Below are positions 43,618 to 54,423 of a stretch of 64,000 nt of DNA, one piece after another. Source of the stretch: CAVRQM01 sp963723455 (GTDB lineage: Bacteria > Pseudomonadota > Alphaproteobacteria > Acetobacterales > Acetobacteraceae); assembly GCA_963723455.1 (NCBI GenBank), contig CAVRQM010000004.1, positions 186,001 to 250,000 of the forward strand. The letters run 5' to 3'. The notes under the pieces are model-generated. The model was given only the letters and a program-made list of their open reading frames with translations. It was not told the origin of the DNA and made no database searches. A program made the position numbers and the translations under genes. Every line of letters begins with the position of its first letter. Position 1 is the stretch's first letter.

Positions 43618-44828
43618 ATGAGCAGCCATGCAGCAGACCCGCGCCTGATCGCGCCCGCGCGCCGCGCCGCGCCGGCGCGTCCGGCTGTCGTGGTCGGACC
43701 CGCTGCTGCGCAACATCGTGTGGCAGATCGTGGTGCTGGCCGGCGTCGGGCTGGTGGCCTGGTACCTGATCGGCAACACCTCGCGCAACCTGGCCGCGCG
43801 GCACATCGCGACGGGGTTCGGCTTCCTCGGCCAGACCTCCGGCATCCCGATCGGCGAGGCGATGGTCGCCGTACCAGCCCGGCGTCTCCACCTATGCCCG
43901 GGCGCTGCTGGAGGGCATCCTCAACACCGCGAAGGTGGCGATCGTCGGCGTGGTGCTGGCTACCATACTGGGCACGCTGGTCGGCGTGCTGCGGCTGTCG
44001 CCGAACTGGCTCGCCGCGCGCATCGCCGCCGTCTATGTCGAGATCATCCGCGACATCCCGGTGCTGCTGCAGTTGCTGTTCTGGTACGGGCTGCTGCAGG
44101 GCTTCCCGCCGCCGCGCCACGCGGCGCGCATCGGCTCGGTGTTCCTGTCCAACCGCGGCATCCGCTTCCCGGTGCTCGACTGGCAGCCGGCGGACAGCTG
44201 GGCGCTGCTGGCCTGCGCCGCCGGCATCGCCGCGACCTGGGCATGGTCGCGTCGCGCGTCGCGCGTGCAGGCGGCGACCGGCCGGCGTCCGGCCGTGCTG
44301 CCGGTGGGCCTGGCGCTGGTCATCGGGCTGCCGCTGCTGGTCTGGGCGGCGCTGGGCGCCCCGCTGGCGCTCGACCGCCCGGCGCTGCACGGCTTCAACT
44401 TCTCCGGCGGGTTCCTGGTCAGCCCGGAATACGGCGCGCTGACCATCGGGCTGGTGGTCTATACCGCCGCGTACATCGCCGAGATCGTGCGCTCCGGCAT
44501 CGAGGCGGTGCCGCGCGGCCAGTGGGAGGCGGCGGGCGCCATCGGTCTGCACCGCGCCCGCGTGCTGCGGCTGATCGTGCTGCCGCAGGCGCTGCGCGTC
44601 ATCATCCCGCCGCTGACCAGCGAATACCTGAACCTGACCAAGAACAGCTCGCTGGCGGTGGCGATCGGCTACCAGGACATTGTCTCGGTCGCGGACACCA
44701 CGCTGAACCAGACCGGGCAGGCGATCGAGGGCGTGGCCATCATCATGGCGGTGTACCTGGCCATCAGCCTGTCGATCAGCGCGCTGATGAACTGGTACAA
44801 CGCCCGCATCGCGCTGGTGGAACGATGA
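43618..44828 (+). CDS. aapQ: General L-amino-acid ABC transporter permease AapQ, two frame breaks
   Basis: This AapQ/BztB-type permease would be about 402 residues if two single bases were removed. The N-terminus MSSHAADPRLIAPARRAA is in one frame. RLSWSDPLLRNIVWQIVV to GEAMVA is in the next (join at about 43666-43676). YQPGVSTYARALLEGILN onward is in the third (join at about 43868-43872). The permease EAA-type loop AIGLHRARVLRLIVLPQALR is intact. The longest uninterrupted frame (from 43935) lacks the first membrane helix. Its stop overlaps the aapM start as ATGA. Confidence 0.82.
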
Positions 44829-46018
44829 GCGCCACAGACACGGACGGCGCAAGCCTGCCGGCGCGTGAACTGCCGATCGCGGGCGAGCCGGTGTCGTCGC
44901 TGGCCGGCGTCACCGTCGCCCCGGTTCCGCCGCGCGCGGTGGTGCGCGACCGGCTGGGCGGGGTGCGGCGGCGGCTGTTCGGGGGGCCGGTCTCGACCGC
45001 GGTGACGCTGGCGCTGGGCTTCCTGCTGCTGCGCTGGGCGTGGGACCTGTTCGACTGGGGCGTGCTGCGCGCGGTCTGGGACGTGCCGCACACCGCCGCC
45101 GGCCGGCCGGACGGAAGCGCCTGCCAGGCGCCGGGCGTGGGCGCCTGCTGGGCGGTGGTGCGCGACAAGTACCGCTTCATCCTGTTCGGGGTCTATCCGT
45201 ACGACGAACAATGGCGCCCGCTGATCTGCATCGTGCTGTTCGTCGGGCTCTACGTGGTGTCGGCGATGCGCCGGTTCTGGCGGCGCGAGCTGGCGCTGGT
45301 CTGGATCGGCACGCTGGCGGTGATCTTCGCGCTGATGTGGGGCGGCTTCGCCGGGATGGAGTTCGTCTCGACCGATGCCTGGGGCGGCCTGCCGATCACG
45401 CTGATCCTGTCCACCTTCGGCATCGCCGCGGCGTTCCCGCTGGCCGTGCTGGTGGCGCTGGGCCGGCGGTCGCGCGCGCTGCCCGCGGTGCGGGTGCTGT
45501 GCGTGCTGTATGTCGAGCTGATCCGCGGCGTGCCGCTGATCTCGGTGCTGTTCATGGCCAGCGTGATGTTCCCGCTGTTCATGCCGCAGGGCATCGACCC
45601 GAACAAGCTGCTGCGCGCGCAGATCGCCATCATCCTGTTCGCCGCCGCCTATCTGGCAGAGGTCGTGCGCGGCGGCCTGCAGGCTCTGCCGAAGGGGCAG
45701 TACGAGGCCGCCGACGCGCTCGGCCTGTCCTACTGGCGCAAGATCGGGCTGGTGGTGCTGCCGCAGGCGCTGACGCTGGTGATCCCGCCGCTGGTCAACA
45801 CCTTCATCGGGCTGTTCAAGGACACCTCGCTGGTGACCATCATCGGCATCTACGACCTGCTGCTGGCCGGGCGGACGGCGATCCAGGATCCGACCTGGAC
45901 CGGATTTTCGACCGAGGTCTATCTGCTGCTGGCCGCCATCTACTTCGTGTTCTGTTATGCCATGTCGCGCTACAGCCGCGGCCTGGAGGCGCAGATGTCA
46001 GTCGGACGCCGACGCTGA
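44825..46018 (+). CDS. aapM: General L-amino-acid ABC transporter permease AapM
   Basis: This 397-residue second permease of the Aap/Bzt system has an N-terminal cytosolic tail of about 50 residues, then about 8 membrane helices. The extra loop after helix 1 and the phrase YRFILFGVYPYDEQWRPL are typical of AapM. The coupling loop ADALGLSYWRKIGLVVLPQAL contacts the ATPase. The ATG overlaps the aapQ stop. The frame is intact. Confidence 0.95.
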   Translation: MSATDTDGASLPARELPIAGEPVSSLAGVTVAPVPPRAVVRDRLGGVRRRLFGGPVSTAVTLALGFLLLRWAWDLFDWGVLRAVWDVPHTAAGRPDGSACQAPGVGACWAVVRDKYRFILFGVYPYDEQWRPLICIVLFVGLYVVSAMRRFWRRELALVWIGTLAVIFALMWGGFAGMEFVSTDAWGGLPITLILSTFGIAAAFPLAVLVALGRRSRALPAVRVLCVLYVELIRGVPLISVLFMASVMFPLFMPQGIDPNKLLRAQIAIILFAAAYLAEVVRGGLQALPKGQYEAADALGLSYWRKIGLVVLPQALTLVIPPLVNTFIGLFKDTSLVTIIGIYDLLLAGRTAIQDPTWTGFSTEVYLLLAAIYFVFCYAMSRYSRGLEAQMSVGRRR

Positions 46019-46034
46019 ACAGGGGTTGTTGCGC

Positions 46035-46844
<810 letters not shown>

Positions 46845-46914
46845 GGCGCCGGCGAAGTATCCGTCGCGCCCCGCCGCTTGCCGCCGGCGGCGCGCGGCGA
46901 CTACACCTTCCCGG

Positions 46915-47976
46915 ATGCAGGAAGAAAACCGCCCGCTCACCGCGATTCGCGGCATCGCGGCGCTCTGGGTGGTGGCGCACCACGCGCAACCCGCCTGGGC
47001 GCCGGACCTGGCCGGGTTCGCCGGCGAGGCCACCCGGCTCGGCTATGTCGCGGTGGACGTGTTCTTCGTGCTGAGCGGCTTCATCATGGCGCTGGTGTAT
47101 CGCGACCTGAAGCCGGCCGGGGCGCGGCGGTTCTGGCTGAAGCGGGTGCTGCGGGTCTATCCGCTGCATGTGTGCATCATGGCGTTCGTGGCGGTCCAGG
47201 CGCTCGCCGCCTCGCTGCACAACCCAGCCCTGCCGCCGCATCCGTGGCACGACTACCTGCCATCCTTGCTGCTGCTGCAATCCTACGTCTCGCCCGTATC
47301 GGCCTGGAACCCGCCGAGCTGGTCGGTCGGGGTGGAGTTGGCCTGCTACGCCCTGTTCCCGCTGGCCATGCCGCTGCTGCGCCGGGTGCCGGCCTGGGCC
47401 CTGGCGCCGCTGCTGCTGCTGCTGGCCGGCGTCGAATGGACGGTGCTGACTGACTGGAACGGCGCCATCGTCGGGCCGGGGGCGGTGCTGCGCGGCCTGG
47501 CCGGATTCGCTCTGGGCGCGGTGCTGAGCCGCTTGGCAAAGCCGTTCCCGGCCGTGTCCGCCGGCATCGTCGAGGCGCTCGCCGCGGCCGGGATCGCCGG
47601 CGGGATCGCCTGGGGCAGCCCGCCCTTCGTCGCGCTGAGCGCCGCGCTGCTGATCCTGGTGCTGGCCGGACAGTCCGGGCCGATGGCGCGCGCCCTGTCG
47701 CACCGCTGGTTGGTCTGGCTGGGCAGCGTCTCGTTCTCGATCTACCTGCTGCACGCGCCGCTGATCGGGATCATGCACCATCTGCCGCTGCCGCCGAGCG
47801 GCTGGCTGCGCGGCGTCGTGCTGCTGTCGATGCTGCTGCCGCTGTCGGGGCTGTCCTGGCGCTACGTCGAGCAGCCGGGCCGCCGCCTTGCCCGGACCCG
47901 CCGCCAGCCGGCCACCGGCCGTTGGCCGGCCGGCGCGGCCGACGCGCTGCCGCCCGCGGCCTCAGGCCGCGTGTAG
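46915..47976 (+). CDS. Acyltransferase 3 family membrane protein (OafA/YrhL-like)
   Basis: This 353-residue membrane O-acyltransferase has about ten helices. The N-terminal RGIAALWVVAHHA with a catalytic-type His, and GYVAVDVFFVLSGFIMALVY, are the family signatures. Such proteins transfer acetyl or other acyl groups onto surface or secreted polysaccharides. The next two genes are also of polysaccharide type, so a role in glycan decoration is inferred. The C-terminus is Pro/Arg/Ala-rich and cytosolic. Confidence 0.9.
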   Translation: MQEENRPLTAIRGIAALWVVAHHAQPAWAPDLAGFAGEATRLGYVAVDVFFVLSGFIMALVYRDLKPAGARRFWLKRVLRVYPLHVCIMAFVAVQALAASLHNPALPPHPWHDYLPSLLLLQSYVSPVSAWNPPSWSVGVELACYALFPLAMPLLRRVPAWALAPLLLLLAGVEWTVLTDWNGAIVGPGAVLRGLAGFALGAVLSRLAKPFPAVSAGIVEALAAAGIAGGIAWGSPPFVALSAALLILVLAGQSGPMARALSHRWLVWLGSVSFSIYLLHAPLIGIMHHLPLPPSGWLRGVVLLSMLLPLSGLSWRYVEQPGRRLARTRRQPATGRWPAGAADALPPAASGRV

Positions 47977-48054
47977 CGGCGCGGCGCAGCAGGCGGGCGG
48001 GCGGCGAGGGCAGCTTTTGTCTTTTCATCCGATAGCAAGCGAGAGGAGTCCGGC

Positions 48055-49191
48055 ATGTCGCGCATGGTCCTGACAGCCGCAATCCTGGCGGCATGCGTTG
48101 CCCAGGCGCATGGCGGGGCCGCCGCGGCGGCGCTGCGCTGCGGCCCGGGCGACCAGTCGGCGGCGATCAATGCCGGGCTTACGCCCGGCGGCGCGCTGCA
48201 GATCGGCCCGGGGATCTGCCTGCTGGGCGACACCATCCGGATGCCGTCCGGAGCCACGCTGTCCGGCGCCGGCCCTGGCGTGACTGTGCTGCGGGCGCTG
48301 CCGGGCTCGGCGCCGTTCAACCTGATCGAGGTCGGACCGGCCCCGGGCGCCCCGGCCGGCGCGCCGCCCGTGTCGCGCGTGCGGGTCTCCGGCCTGACGC
48401 TGGACGGCGCGGCCGGCGCGGGCAGCGCCGCGCAGAAGCGCGGCAACGGCGTCATGGTCTGGCCCGGCGCGCGCGGCGTGCAGCTCGCCGACCTCGAGAT
48501 CACCGGCAACGGCGACAACGGCCTGTACCTAATGGGCCACGACACTGCGATCACCCACAGCCGCATCCACGACAACTGGCACAACGGCATCTATGTCTCG
48601 GGCATCGCCGCCAGCGACGCCGGACCGACCACGATTTCCGGCAACACCGTGCAGCGCAACTCCCTGCAACGGGCGGCCGGTTGGCACCAGACGCATCCCG
48701 GCGAGCACGCCTGGGACGGCATCGATTGCGGTCCCAACCACACCGGCTGCGACATCGAGGGCAACACCGTGCTGGGCAACGACATCATCGTGCGCGACGG
48801 CGGCACCGCGCACAGCAACGGATGGAGCGGGCACGACCGGATCATCGGCAACACCGTCAGCGGCAGCGGCGTCGCGTGCATCGATGTCGCCGCGCATATC
48901 GACAGCTTCGAGGTCAGGCAGAACCATGTCGGCCCATGCGCGCTGGACGGCATCCTGGTGGTCGGCGCTGCTCAGAATGGCACGGTCAGCGGCAATGTCG
49001 TCGATGGTGCAGGCCACGCCGGAATCGCGGTGCGCGGCGTCGGGCGCAGCATCTCGGTCGTCGGGAACTCGGTCGGCCGCGCCGGGCGGGCCGCCTACTT
49101 CGTCCACGGCACCGCGAATGTCACCTTGCAGGGCAATGCCGGCGGCCCGATCGATGCCCGGATGGCAGGGCCTGGGCTGTCGATGCAGTAG
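48055..49191 (+). CDS. Secreted right-handed parallel beta-helix protein
   Basis: This 378-residue protein has a signal peptide (1-23, cleavage near AHGGAAA) and repeated beta-helix rungs. Repeats include VRVSGLTLDGAAG, NGLYLMGHDTAITHSRIHDNWHNGIYVSG and several NG-x-V-SGN units. It has two disulfide-capable cysteine pairs. The fold is that of pectate-lyase-like and epimerase/lyase proteins. No specific catalytic residues are recognisable, so polysaccharide binding or modification is a guess. AGAGGAG precedes the ATG. Confidence 0.8.
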   Translation: MSRMVLTAAILAACVAQAHGGAAAAALRCGPGDQSAAINAGLTPGGALQIGPGICLLGDTIRMPSGATLSGAGPGVTVLRALPGSAPFNLIEVGPAPGAPAGAPPVSRVRVSGLTLDGAAGAGSAAQKRGNGVMVWPGARGVQLADLEITGNGDNGLYLMGHDTAITHSRIHDNWHNGIYVSGIAASDAGPTTISGNTVQRNSLQRAAGWHQTHPGEHAWDGIDCGPNHTGCDIEGNTVLGNDIIVRDGGTAHSNGWSGHDRIIGNTVSGSGVACIDVAAHIDSFEVRQNHVGPCALDGILVVGAAQNGTVSGNVVDGAGHAGIAVRGVGRSISVVGNSVGRAGRAAYFVHGTANVTLQGNAGGPIDARMAGPGLSMQ

Positions 49192-49200
49192 AGCGCCGAT

Positions 49201-50010
49201 CTATCGGCCGAGCCGGCTGCGGTCGCCGAGCCAGCGCGCGACGTCCGGCTCGATGGCGCGGGCAATGCGCTCCGCCCCCAGCGCGTTGGGGTGCAGCAAG
49301 CGGCGGCGCGGCTTGTCGCTGTCCATGTACAGCGCCGGATCCGGCTGGCCGTCGCGCAGCATGACCTGGCCGATGTCCAGGTACGTCGCGAACGGCCACG
49401 CTCCCGCTTCGCGCGCCAGCAGCGCATTCACCTCGCCGATCTCCGCTGTGAGATCGGCCGCAGCCCGGGGCAGCCCGCGCGGCAGCAGGCCGAGCAGCAG
49501 GATATGCGCGCCGGGGAGGCGCCGGTGCAGGTCGAGCACGACGGCCTGCACGCCGCGCGCGGTCTGCTCCGGCGTCTGCTGGAACGCCAGGTTGTTGGTG
49601 CCGATCAGCAGCACGATCAGGCGCGGATGCAGCCCGTCCACCTCGCCCTGCGCCAGCCGCCACAGCACGTTCTGCGTCTGGTCGCCGCCGACCCCCAGAT
49701 CGAAGGCGTGGCGGTCGCCGTACCAGCGATCCCAGACGGCGCGCACGTCGCCCGCCGGCTGCCGCCCGGCGCGCATCCAGATGGCGGTGATCGAGTCGCC
49801 GACGAACAACAGGTCCACCGGCTTGGCATGGGCGCCGGCGCTCTGGCGCTCGACCAGCGGCCCGTAGCCGGGCCTGGGCTGCGGCGCCGGCTCGGCGCCG
49901 ATATTCGGGTCGGGCGGTTGCGCCCAGGCCGCCGATGTCGCCGCTGCCGCCAGCCCGAACAGGCACGCCGCCATCAGGGCCGTGCGCCAGCGCCGCGTCT
50001 TCGGGTCCAT
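49201..50010 (-). CDS. SGNH/GDSL hydrolase, secreted
   Basis: This 269-residue enzyme has a signal peptide (about 1-30, ending AWAQ). The SGNH blocks are visible: FVGDSITAIW (Ser nucleophile), GVGGDQTQNVLWRL (Gly), IGTNN (Asn), and a C-terminal LHPNALG (His). It resembles the platelet-activating-factor acetylhydrolase IB type. Probably an esterase, perhaps a carbohydrate deacetylase; the substrate is unknown. The ATG at 50010 is best placed relative to GGAGG (6-nt spacing). It converges on the beta-helix gene with 9 nt between stops. Confidence 0.85.
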   Translation of the reverse strand: MDPKTRRWRTALMAACLFGLAAAATSAAWAQPPDPNIGAEPAPQPRPGYGPLVERQSAGAHAKPVDLLFVGDSITAIWMRAGRQPAGDVRAVWDRWYGDRHAFDLGVGGDQTQNVLWRLAQGEVDGLHPRLIVLLIGTNNLAFQQTPEQTARGVQAVVLDLHRRLPGAHILLLGLLPRGLPRAAADLTAEIGEVNALLAREAGAWPFATYLDIGQVMLRDGQPDPALYMDSDKPRRRLLHPNALGAERIARAIEPDVARWLGDRSRLGR

Positions 50011-50084
50011 CGTCATCCTCCGCTCCGTCATGCTCGACGGCGACATGCCGCAGATCGGCCGTGCGCCATAGCATGCAGTACCGG

Positions 50085-53000
50085 CTACTCGGCGGGCCGG
50101 CGCGCAGCTTCGCGGCGGCCGCTGAGCAGGCGCGTGGTGCGTTGCGCCAGAAACTCGAACGCCACAAACAGCACCGGCACGAACACGATGCCGACGAAGG
50201 TGGCAAGCACCATGCCGCCGAACACCGTGGTCCCGATCGACCGCCGCGCCCCTGCGCCGGCGCCGGTCGCGACCACCAGCGGGATCACCCCGATGATGAA
50301 CGCGGCCGCGGTCATCAGCACCGCGCGATAGCGGGTGCGCGCGCCGTCCTCGGCGGCCTGGTGCACCGTCTCGCCGCCCTCGAGCCGATTCTTGGCGAAC
50401 TCGACGATCAGGATGGCATTCTTCGCCGCCAGCCCGATCAGCAGCACCAGCCCGACCTGCCCGTACACGTCCAGCGGGAAGCCGCGCACCCACAGCGCGG
50501 CCAGCGCGCCCATTGCGGCGACGGCGACCGACAGGATCACCGATAGCGGCAGCGACCAGCTTTCGTATTGCGCAACCAGGAACAGATAGGCGAACACCAG
50601 CGCGAAGATGAACACCGAGGCGCCCTGGGCGCCGGACTGGATCTGCTGGTACGACAGGCTGGTCCATTCATAGCCATAGCCGCGCGGCAGGTGCTTGCTG
50701 GCGACCGCCTGCATGGCGGCGATCGCCTGGCCGGTGCTGGCGCCATGCCCGGCCGAGCCGTTCAGCTCGACCGACGGGTACAGATTGTATCGCGTGACGG
50801 CGTTGCTGCCCTGGATGGTGCTGACGCTGACCAGGCTGTTCAGCGGCACCATCGCCCCCGACCCGCTGCGCACATATAGCTGCCCGATATCCGAGGTCTT
50901 GGCGCGGAATTGCGAGGCGTCCTGCACGATGACCTGGAACACCTGGCTCTGCAGGTTGAAGTAGTTGACGAACTGCGAGCCGAGATGCGCCTCCAGCACC
51001 GCATAGATGTCCGATGGCGATACGCCCAGGATCTCCGCGCGGTCGGTGTTCACGCGCACCAGGATCTCCGGCACAGTGGCGGAGAAGGTGGTGAACACAT
51101 TGGCGAGCGACTTGTCCTGGTTGGCGGCATAGATCAGCGCGCGCGCGGTCGCCGCCATCTCCGGCGAGGATTGCCCGCTGCGCCCTTCCATCTCGAAATC
51201 GAATCCGCCGGTGCGGCCGAGGCCGGGGATCGCCGGCGGGTTGAATGCGGTGATGGTGGCCGCCGGGATGGCGTCGAACTGCTTTTGCAGCGCGCCGATC
51301 ACGCCGCTGACCTGCGTCGCCGCCTTGGTGCGCTGGCCCCATGGTTTCAGGATGGCGATGACCGCGCCGGCATTCGGCTCCTGCGTGCCGTTGATCAGGC
51401 TGAAGCCGGACAGCTCGATGGCATCGGCGATGGCCGGGTTGCGGCGCACCAGCTGGCCCACCTGGTCGATGATGCCCTGCGTCTGCACCAGCGCCGCGCC
51501 GTTCGGCAGCCCGACATTGACAAAGAAATAGCCCTGGTCCTCGCTCGGCAGGAAGCCGGCCGGGACGATGACGAACAGCAGGTAGCAGGCAGCGAACACC
51601 GCCGCCAGCCCGGCGAACCCCAGCAGCAGCCGGCGCGACAGCCAGCGCACCGTCGTCGCGTAGTGGTCGCGGAAGAACTCCAGGCCGCGGTTGAACCAGC
51701 GGAACACGCGAAACGGCGCCTTCTGCGGCGGCCGCAGGATCAGCCCGCACAGGGCGGGACTGAGACTGAGCGCGTTGACCGCGGAGATCAGCACCGAGAC
51801 CGAGATCGTCACCGCGAACTGCCGGAACAGCTGGCCGCTGATGCCGGGCAGGAAGCCCACCGGCGCGAACACTGCGACCAGCACCAGGGTTGTCGCGATC
51901 ACCGGCCCGGTGATTTCCCCCATCGCCTTGCGGGTCGCCTCGCGCACCGGCTGGTCTGGATGTTCCTCCAGGTTTCGGGTGACGTTCTCGACCACCACGA
52001 TCGCGTCATCGACCACCAGGGTGATCGCCAGCACGATCGCGAACAGGTCGATGGTGTTGGCCGAGTAGCCGATCAGGTAGAGCACCGCGAACACGCCGAT
52101 CAGCGACACCGGGATCGCGCAGACCGGAATCAGCGTCGCCCGCCAGTCCTGCAGGAACACGAACACCACCGCCACGACCAGCGCCAGCGTGATGGCCAGG
52201 GTGGTCAGGATCTCGTCGATATTGGCGGCGACGAACCGGGTGGAGTCATAGACGATCGCGTATTTCAGGCCGGGTGGAAAGTTCTTCGCGATCTGCGCCA
52301 TCTGCTGGCGCACCGCGCTGGCCAGCGCCAGCGCGTTGGCTCCCGGCGCCTGATAGATCGCCAGCGTCGCCGATGGCGACTGGTTCAGTTTCGATGACGA
52401 GGTATAGGTCTGGGCGCCGAGTTGCACCTGCGCCACGTCACTCACCCGCACGATGCCGCCGTTCGGGTTGGTCTTGATGACGATGTTGCGGAACTGGTCC
52501 ACGTTGGTCAGCCGGCCCTGCGTCACGATGGTCAGCTGCTGCTGCTGGTTGCTGCTGATCGGCGGCTCGCCGATCTGGCCGGCCGCGGATTGCTGGTTCT
52601 GCGCGCTGATCGCGGCGACCACATCGGCCGGGGTGATGCCGAGCGCGGTCATTCGCACCGGGTTCATCCACACCCGCATGGCGTATTGCGAATTGCCGAG
52701 TATCTGCGCGTTGCCTACCCCGTTCAGGCGCGACAGCGGATAGTCCAGGTAGATTTGCGCATAGTTCGAGATGAAGGTCTGGTCGTGCGAGTTGTCCGGC
52801 GAATACAGGTTCACCGCCACCACGAAATTGCTGGATTGCTGCGTCACCTTCAGCCCCTGCTGGGACACCGTGGACGGCAGCTGCGCCTCGGCCAGCGAGA
52901 CGCGGTTCTGCACGTTGACCTGGTCGATGTCCGGGTCGGTGCCGATGGCGAAGGTGACGCTCAGGTTATAGGTGCCGGAGCTGGAGCTGGTGCTGGTCAT

Positions 53001-53234
53001 GTACAGCTCGTTCTTGACGCCGTTGACCTGCTCCTCGATCGGCTCGGCGATGGTGTTGGCCACCGTCTCGGCGTCGGCGCCCGGATAGGTGGCCGAGACG
53101 TTGATTTGCGGCGGTGTGATGTTCGGGTATTGCGCGACCGGGATCGCCGACAGCGCCAGCAATCCGGCCAGCGTAATGACGATGGCGATGACGATGGCGA
53201 ATTTCGGCCGGTCGATGAAGAACCCGGACAGCAC
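50085..53234 (-). CDS. RND efflux permease, HAE-1 type (second system)
   Basis: This complete 1049-residue AcrB/MexF-class pump has the TM4 aspartates in LVVDDAIVVVENV and the TM10 lysine in AAKNAILIVEFAKNR. Porter and docking domains have normal length. The stop is in frame, in contrast to the first RND permease of this window. The ATG lies 4 nt after the adaptor stop. Together with the adaptor and GntR gene it forms a regulated efflux operon. No outer-membrane factor is encoded. Confidence 0.96.
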   Translation of the reverse strand: MLSGFFIDRPKFAIVIAIVITLAGLLALSAIPVAQYPNITPPQINVSATYPGADAETVANTIAEPIEEQVNGVKNELYMTSTSSSSGTYNLSVTFAIGTDPDIDQVNVQNRVSLAEAQLPSTVSQQGLKVTQQSSNFVVAVNLYSPDNSHDQTFISNYAQIYLDYPLSRLNGVGNAQILGNSQYAMRVWMNPVRMTALGITPADVVAAISAQNQQSAAGQIGEPPISSNQQQQLTIVTQGRLTNVDQFRNIVIKTNPNGGIVRVSDVAQVQLGAQTYTSSSKLNQSPSATLAIYQAPGANALALASAVRQQMAQIAKNFPPGLKYAIVYDSTRFVAANIDEILTTLAITLALVVAVVFVFLQDWRATLIPVCAIPVSLIGVFAVLYLIGYSANTIDLFAIVLAITLVVDDAIVVVENVTRNLEEHPDQPVREATRKAMGEITGPVIATTLVLVAVFAPVGFLPGISGQLFRQFAVTISVSVLISAVNALSLSPALCGLILRPPQKAPFRVFRWFNRGLEFFRDHYATTVRWLSRRLLLGFAGLAAVFAACYLLFVIVPAGFLPSEDQGYFFVNVGLPNGAALVQTQGIIDQVGQLVRRNPAIADAIELSGFSLINGTQEPNAGAVIAILKPWGQRTKAATQVSGVIGALQKQFDAIPAATITAFNPPAIPGLGRTGGFDFEMEGRSGQSSPEMAATARALIYAANQDKSLANVFTTFSATVPEILVRVNTDRAEILGVSPSDIYAVLEAHLGSQFVNYFNLQSQVFQVIVQDASQFRAKTSDIGQLYVRSGSGAMVPLNSLVSVSTIQGSNAVTRYNLYPSVELNGSAGHGASTGQAIAAMQAVASKHLPRGYGYEWTSLSYQQIQSGAQGASVFIFALVFAYLFLVAQYESWSLPLSVILSVAVAAMGALAALWVRGFPLDVYGQVGLVLLIGLAAKNAILIVEFAKNRLEGGETVHQAAEDGARTRYRAVLMTAAAFIIGVIPLVVATGAGAGARRSIGTTVFGGMVLATFVGIVFVPVLFVAFEFLAQRTTRLLSGRREAARRPAE

Positions 53235-53238
53235 CGTT

Positions 53239-54423
53239 TCAATGCGCCTGGCTGGACGCCGGGGCCGATGCCTGCTCCGGCGCCGTGCCGGCCGGCGTCT
53301 GCCTGGATTGCTGCACCGCGGTCACCTGCTGGCCCGCCTTGACCTTCTGCAACCCCTGCACGATCACCTGCTCGCCGCCTTTCAGACCGGCGGTCACGAT
53401 CCAGTCCTGGCCGAGCTGGCGGCCGAGCGTCACGGTCTGCTGGCGGACCGTGCCGCCAGGATCGACCAGCAGCACGAAGCGGCCTTGCTGGTCGTTCTGC
53501 ACCGCCTGCACCGGCACCAGCGGCTGGTTCTGCGGCTTGGCCGCGCGCACCTCGACGCTGGCGAAACCGCCGGGGATCAGCAGCCCGCCGGGATTGGCGA
53601 ACAGCCCCCAAACGGCGACGGTGCCGGTTGCCGCATCGACCTGGTTGTCGATGAACTCGACCCGGCCCTGCTGCGGGTACGCCTGCCCGTTCGCCAGTTG
53701 CAGATGCAGCACCACCTGCGACGGCAGCTGCGACTGCGACTGGCCGGTTTTCTGCAACGCGCCGATCACGTCGCGGTCGGCCACCGAGAACACCACGCGG
53801 ATCGGATCGACCTGCACCACCGTCGCCAGCGCGCCGGAGGTGGGGCCGACCAGATTGCCCTGCGTGTAGGCGGCGCGGCCGATGCGTCCGTCGATCGGAC
53901 TGAGCAGCGTGGTGTAGCTGAGATTGATTGCCGCGGTTTCCACATTGGCGCGCGCCGAGACCACGTCGGCATCGGCGGCATCGCGATTGGCAACGTCGGT
54001 GTCGAGCTGCGCCTGGCTGACGACGCTGCCCGGCGCCAGCCGGGAGTCGCGGGCGTAGATGATCTGCGCGTTCTTCTGCGTGGCGATCGCCTTGTCGAGC
54101 GCCCCCTGGGCCGCCTCAAGCGATGCCTGATACGGTCCGCGCTGAAGCTCGAACAGGGTCTGTCGGGCCTTGACCAGCCCGCCCTCCTTGAAGTCGATCT
54201 TCTCGACGAAGGCCTGCACGCGCGCGGTGATGGCGACCGACTGGATGGCCTGGACGCGGCCGATGAAGCTGGTCGTCGGCGCCACGTTGCGCACCATCAC
54301 CGGCGTCACTACGACCGCCGGCAGCGGCGCGGCGGCGGCGAGCCCGAGCATGGCCGCCAGCCAAGCGGCAACCACGCCTGGCCGCAAGCGAGGGCGTCTC
54401 GGGGTCGGGGGCGGGGCGGGCAT
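53239..54423 (-). CDS. RND efflux periplasmic adaptor (second system)
   Basis: This 394-residue adaptor has an N-terminal signal or anchor (about 15-40), a lipoyl half-motif region (FIGRVQAIQSVAITARVQAFVEKIDF), an alpha-helical hairpin, and the barrel domain. SYTTLLSPIDGRIGRAAYT is the second lipoyl half. The start is directly adjacent to the stop of the GntR gene (TGA followed by ATG), so all three genes of this system share a transcript. Confidence 0.94.
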   Translation of the reverse strand: MPAPPPTPRRPRLRPGVVAAWLAAMLGLAAAAPLPAVVVTPVMVRNVAPTTSFIGRVQAIQSVAITARVQAFVEKIDFKEGGLVKARQTLFELQRGPYQASLEAAQGALDKAIATQKNAQIIYARDSRLAPGSVVSQAQLDTDVANRDAADADVVSARANVETAAINLSYTTLLSPIDGRIGRAAYTQGNLVGPTSGALATVVQVDPIRVVFSVADRDVIGALQKTGQSQSQLPSQVVLHLQLANGQAYPQQGRVEFIDNQVDAATGTVAVWGLFANPGGLLIPGGFASVEVRAAKPQNQPLVPVQAVQNDQQGRFVLLVDPGGTVRQQTVTLGRQLGQDWIVTAGLKGGEQVIVQGLQKVKAGQQVTAVQQSRQTPAGTAPEQASAPASSQAH

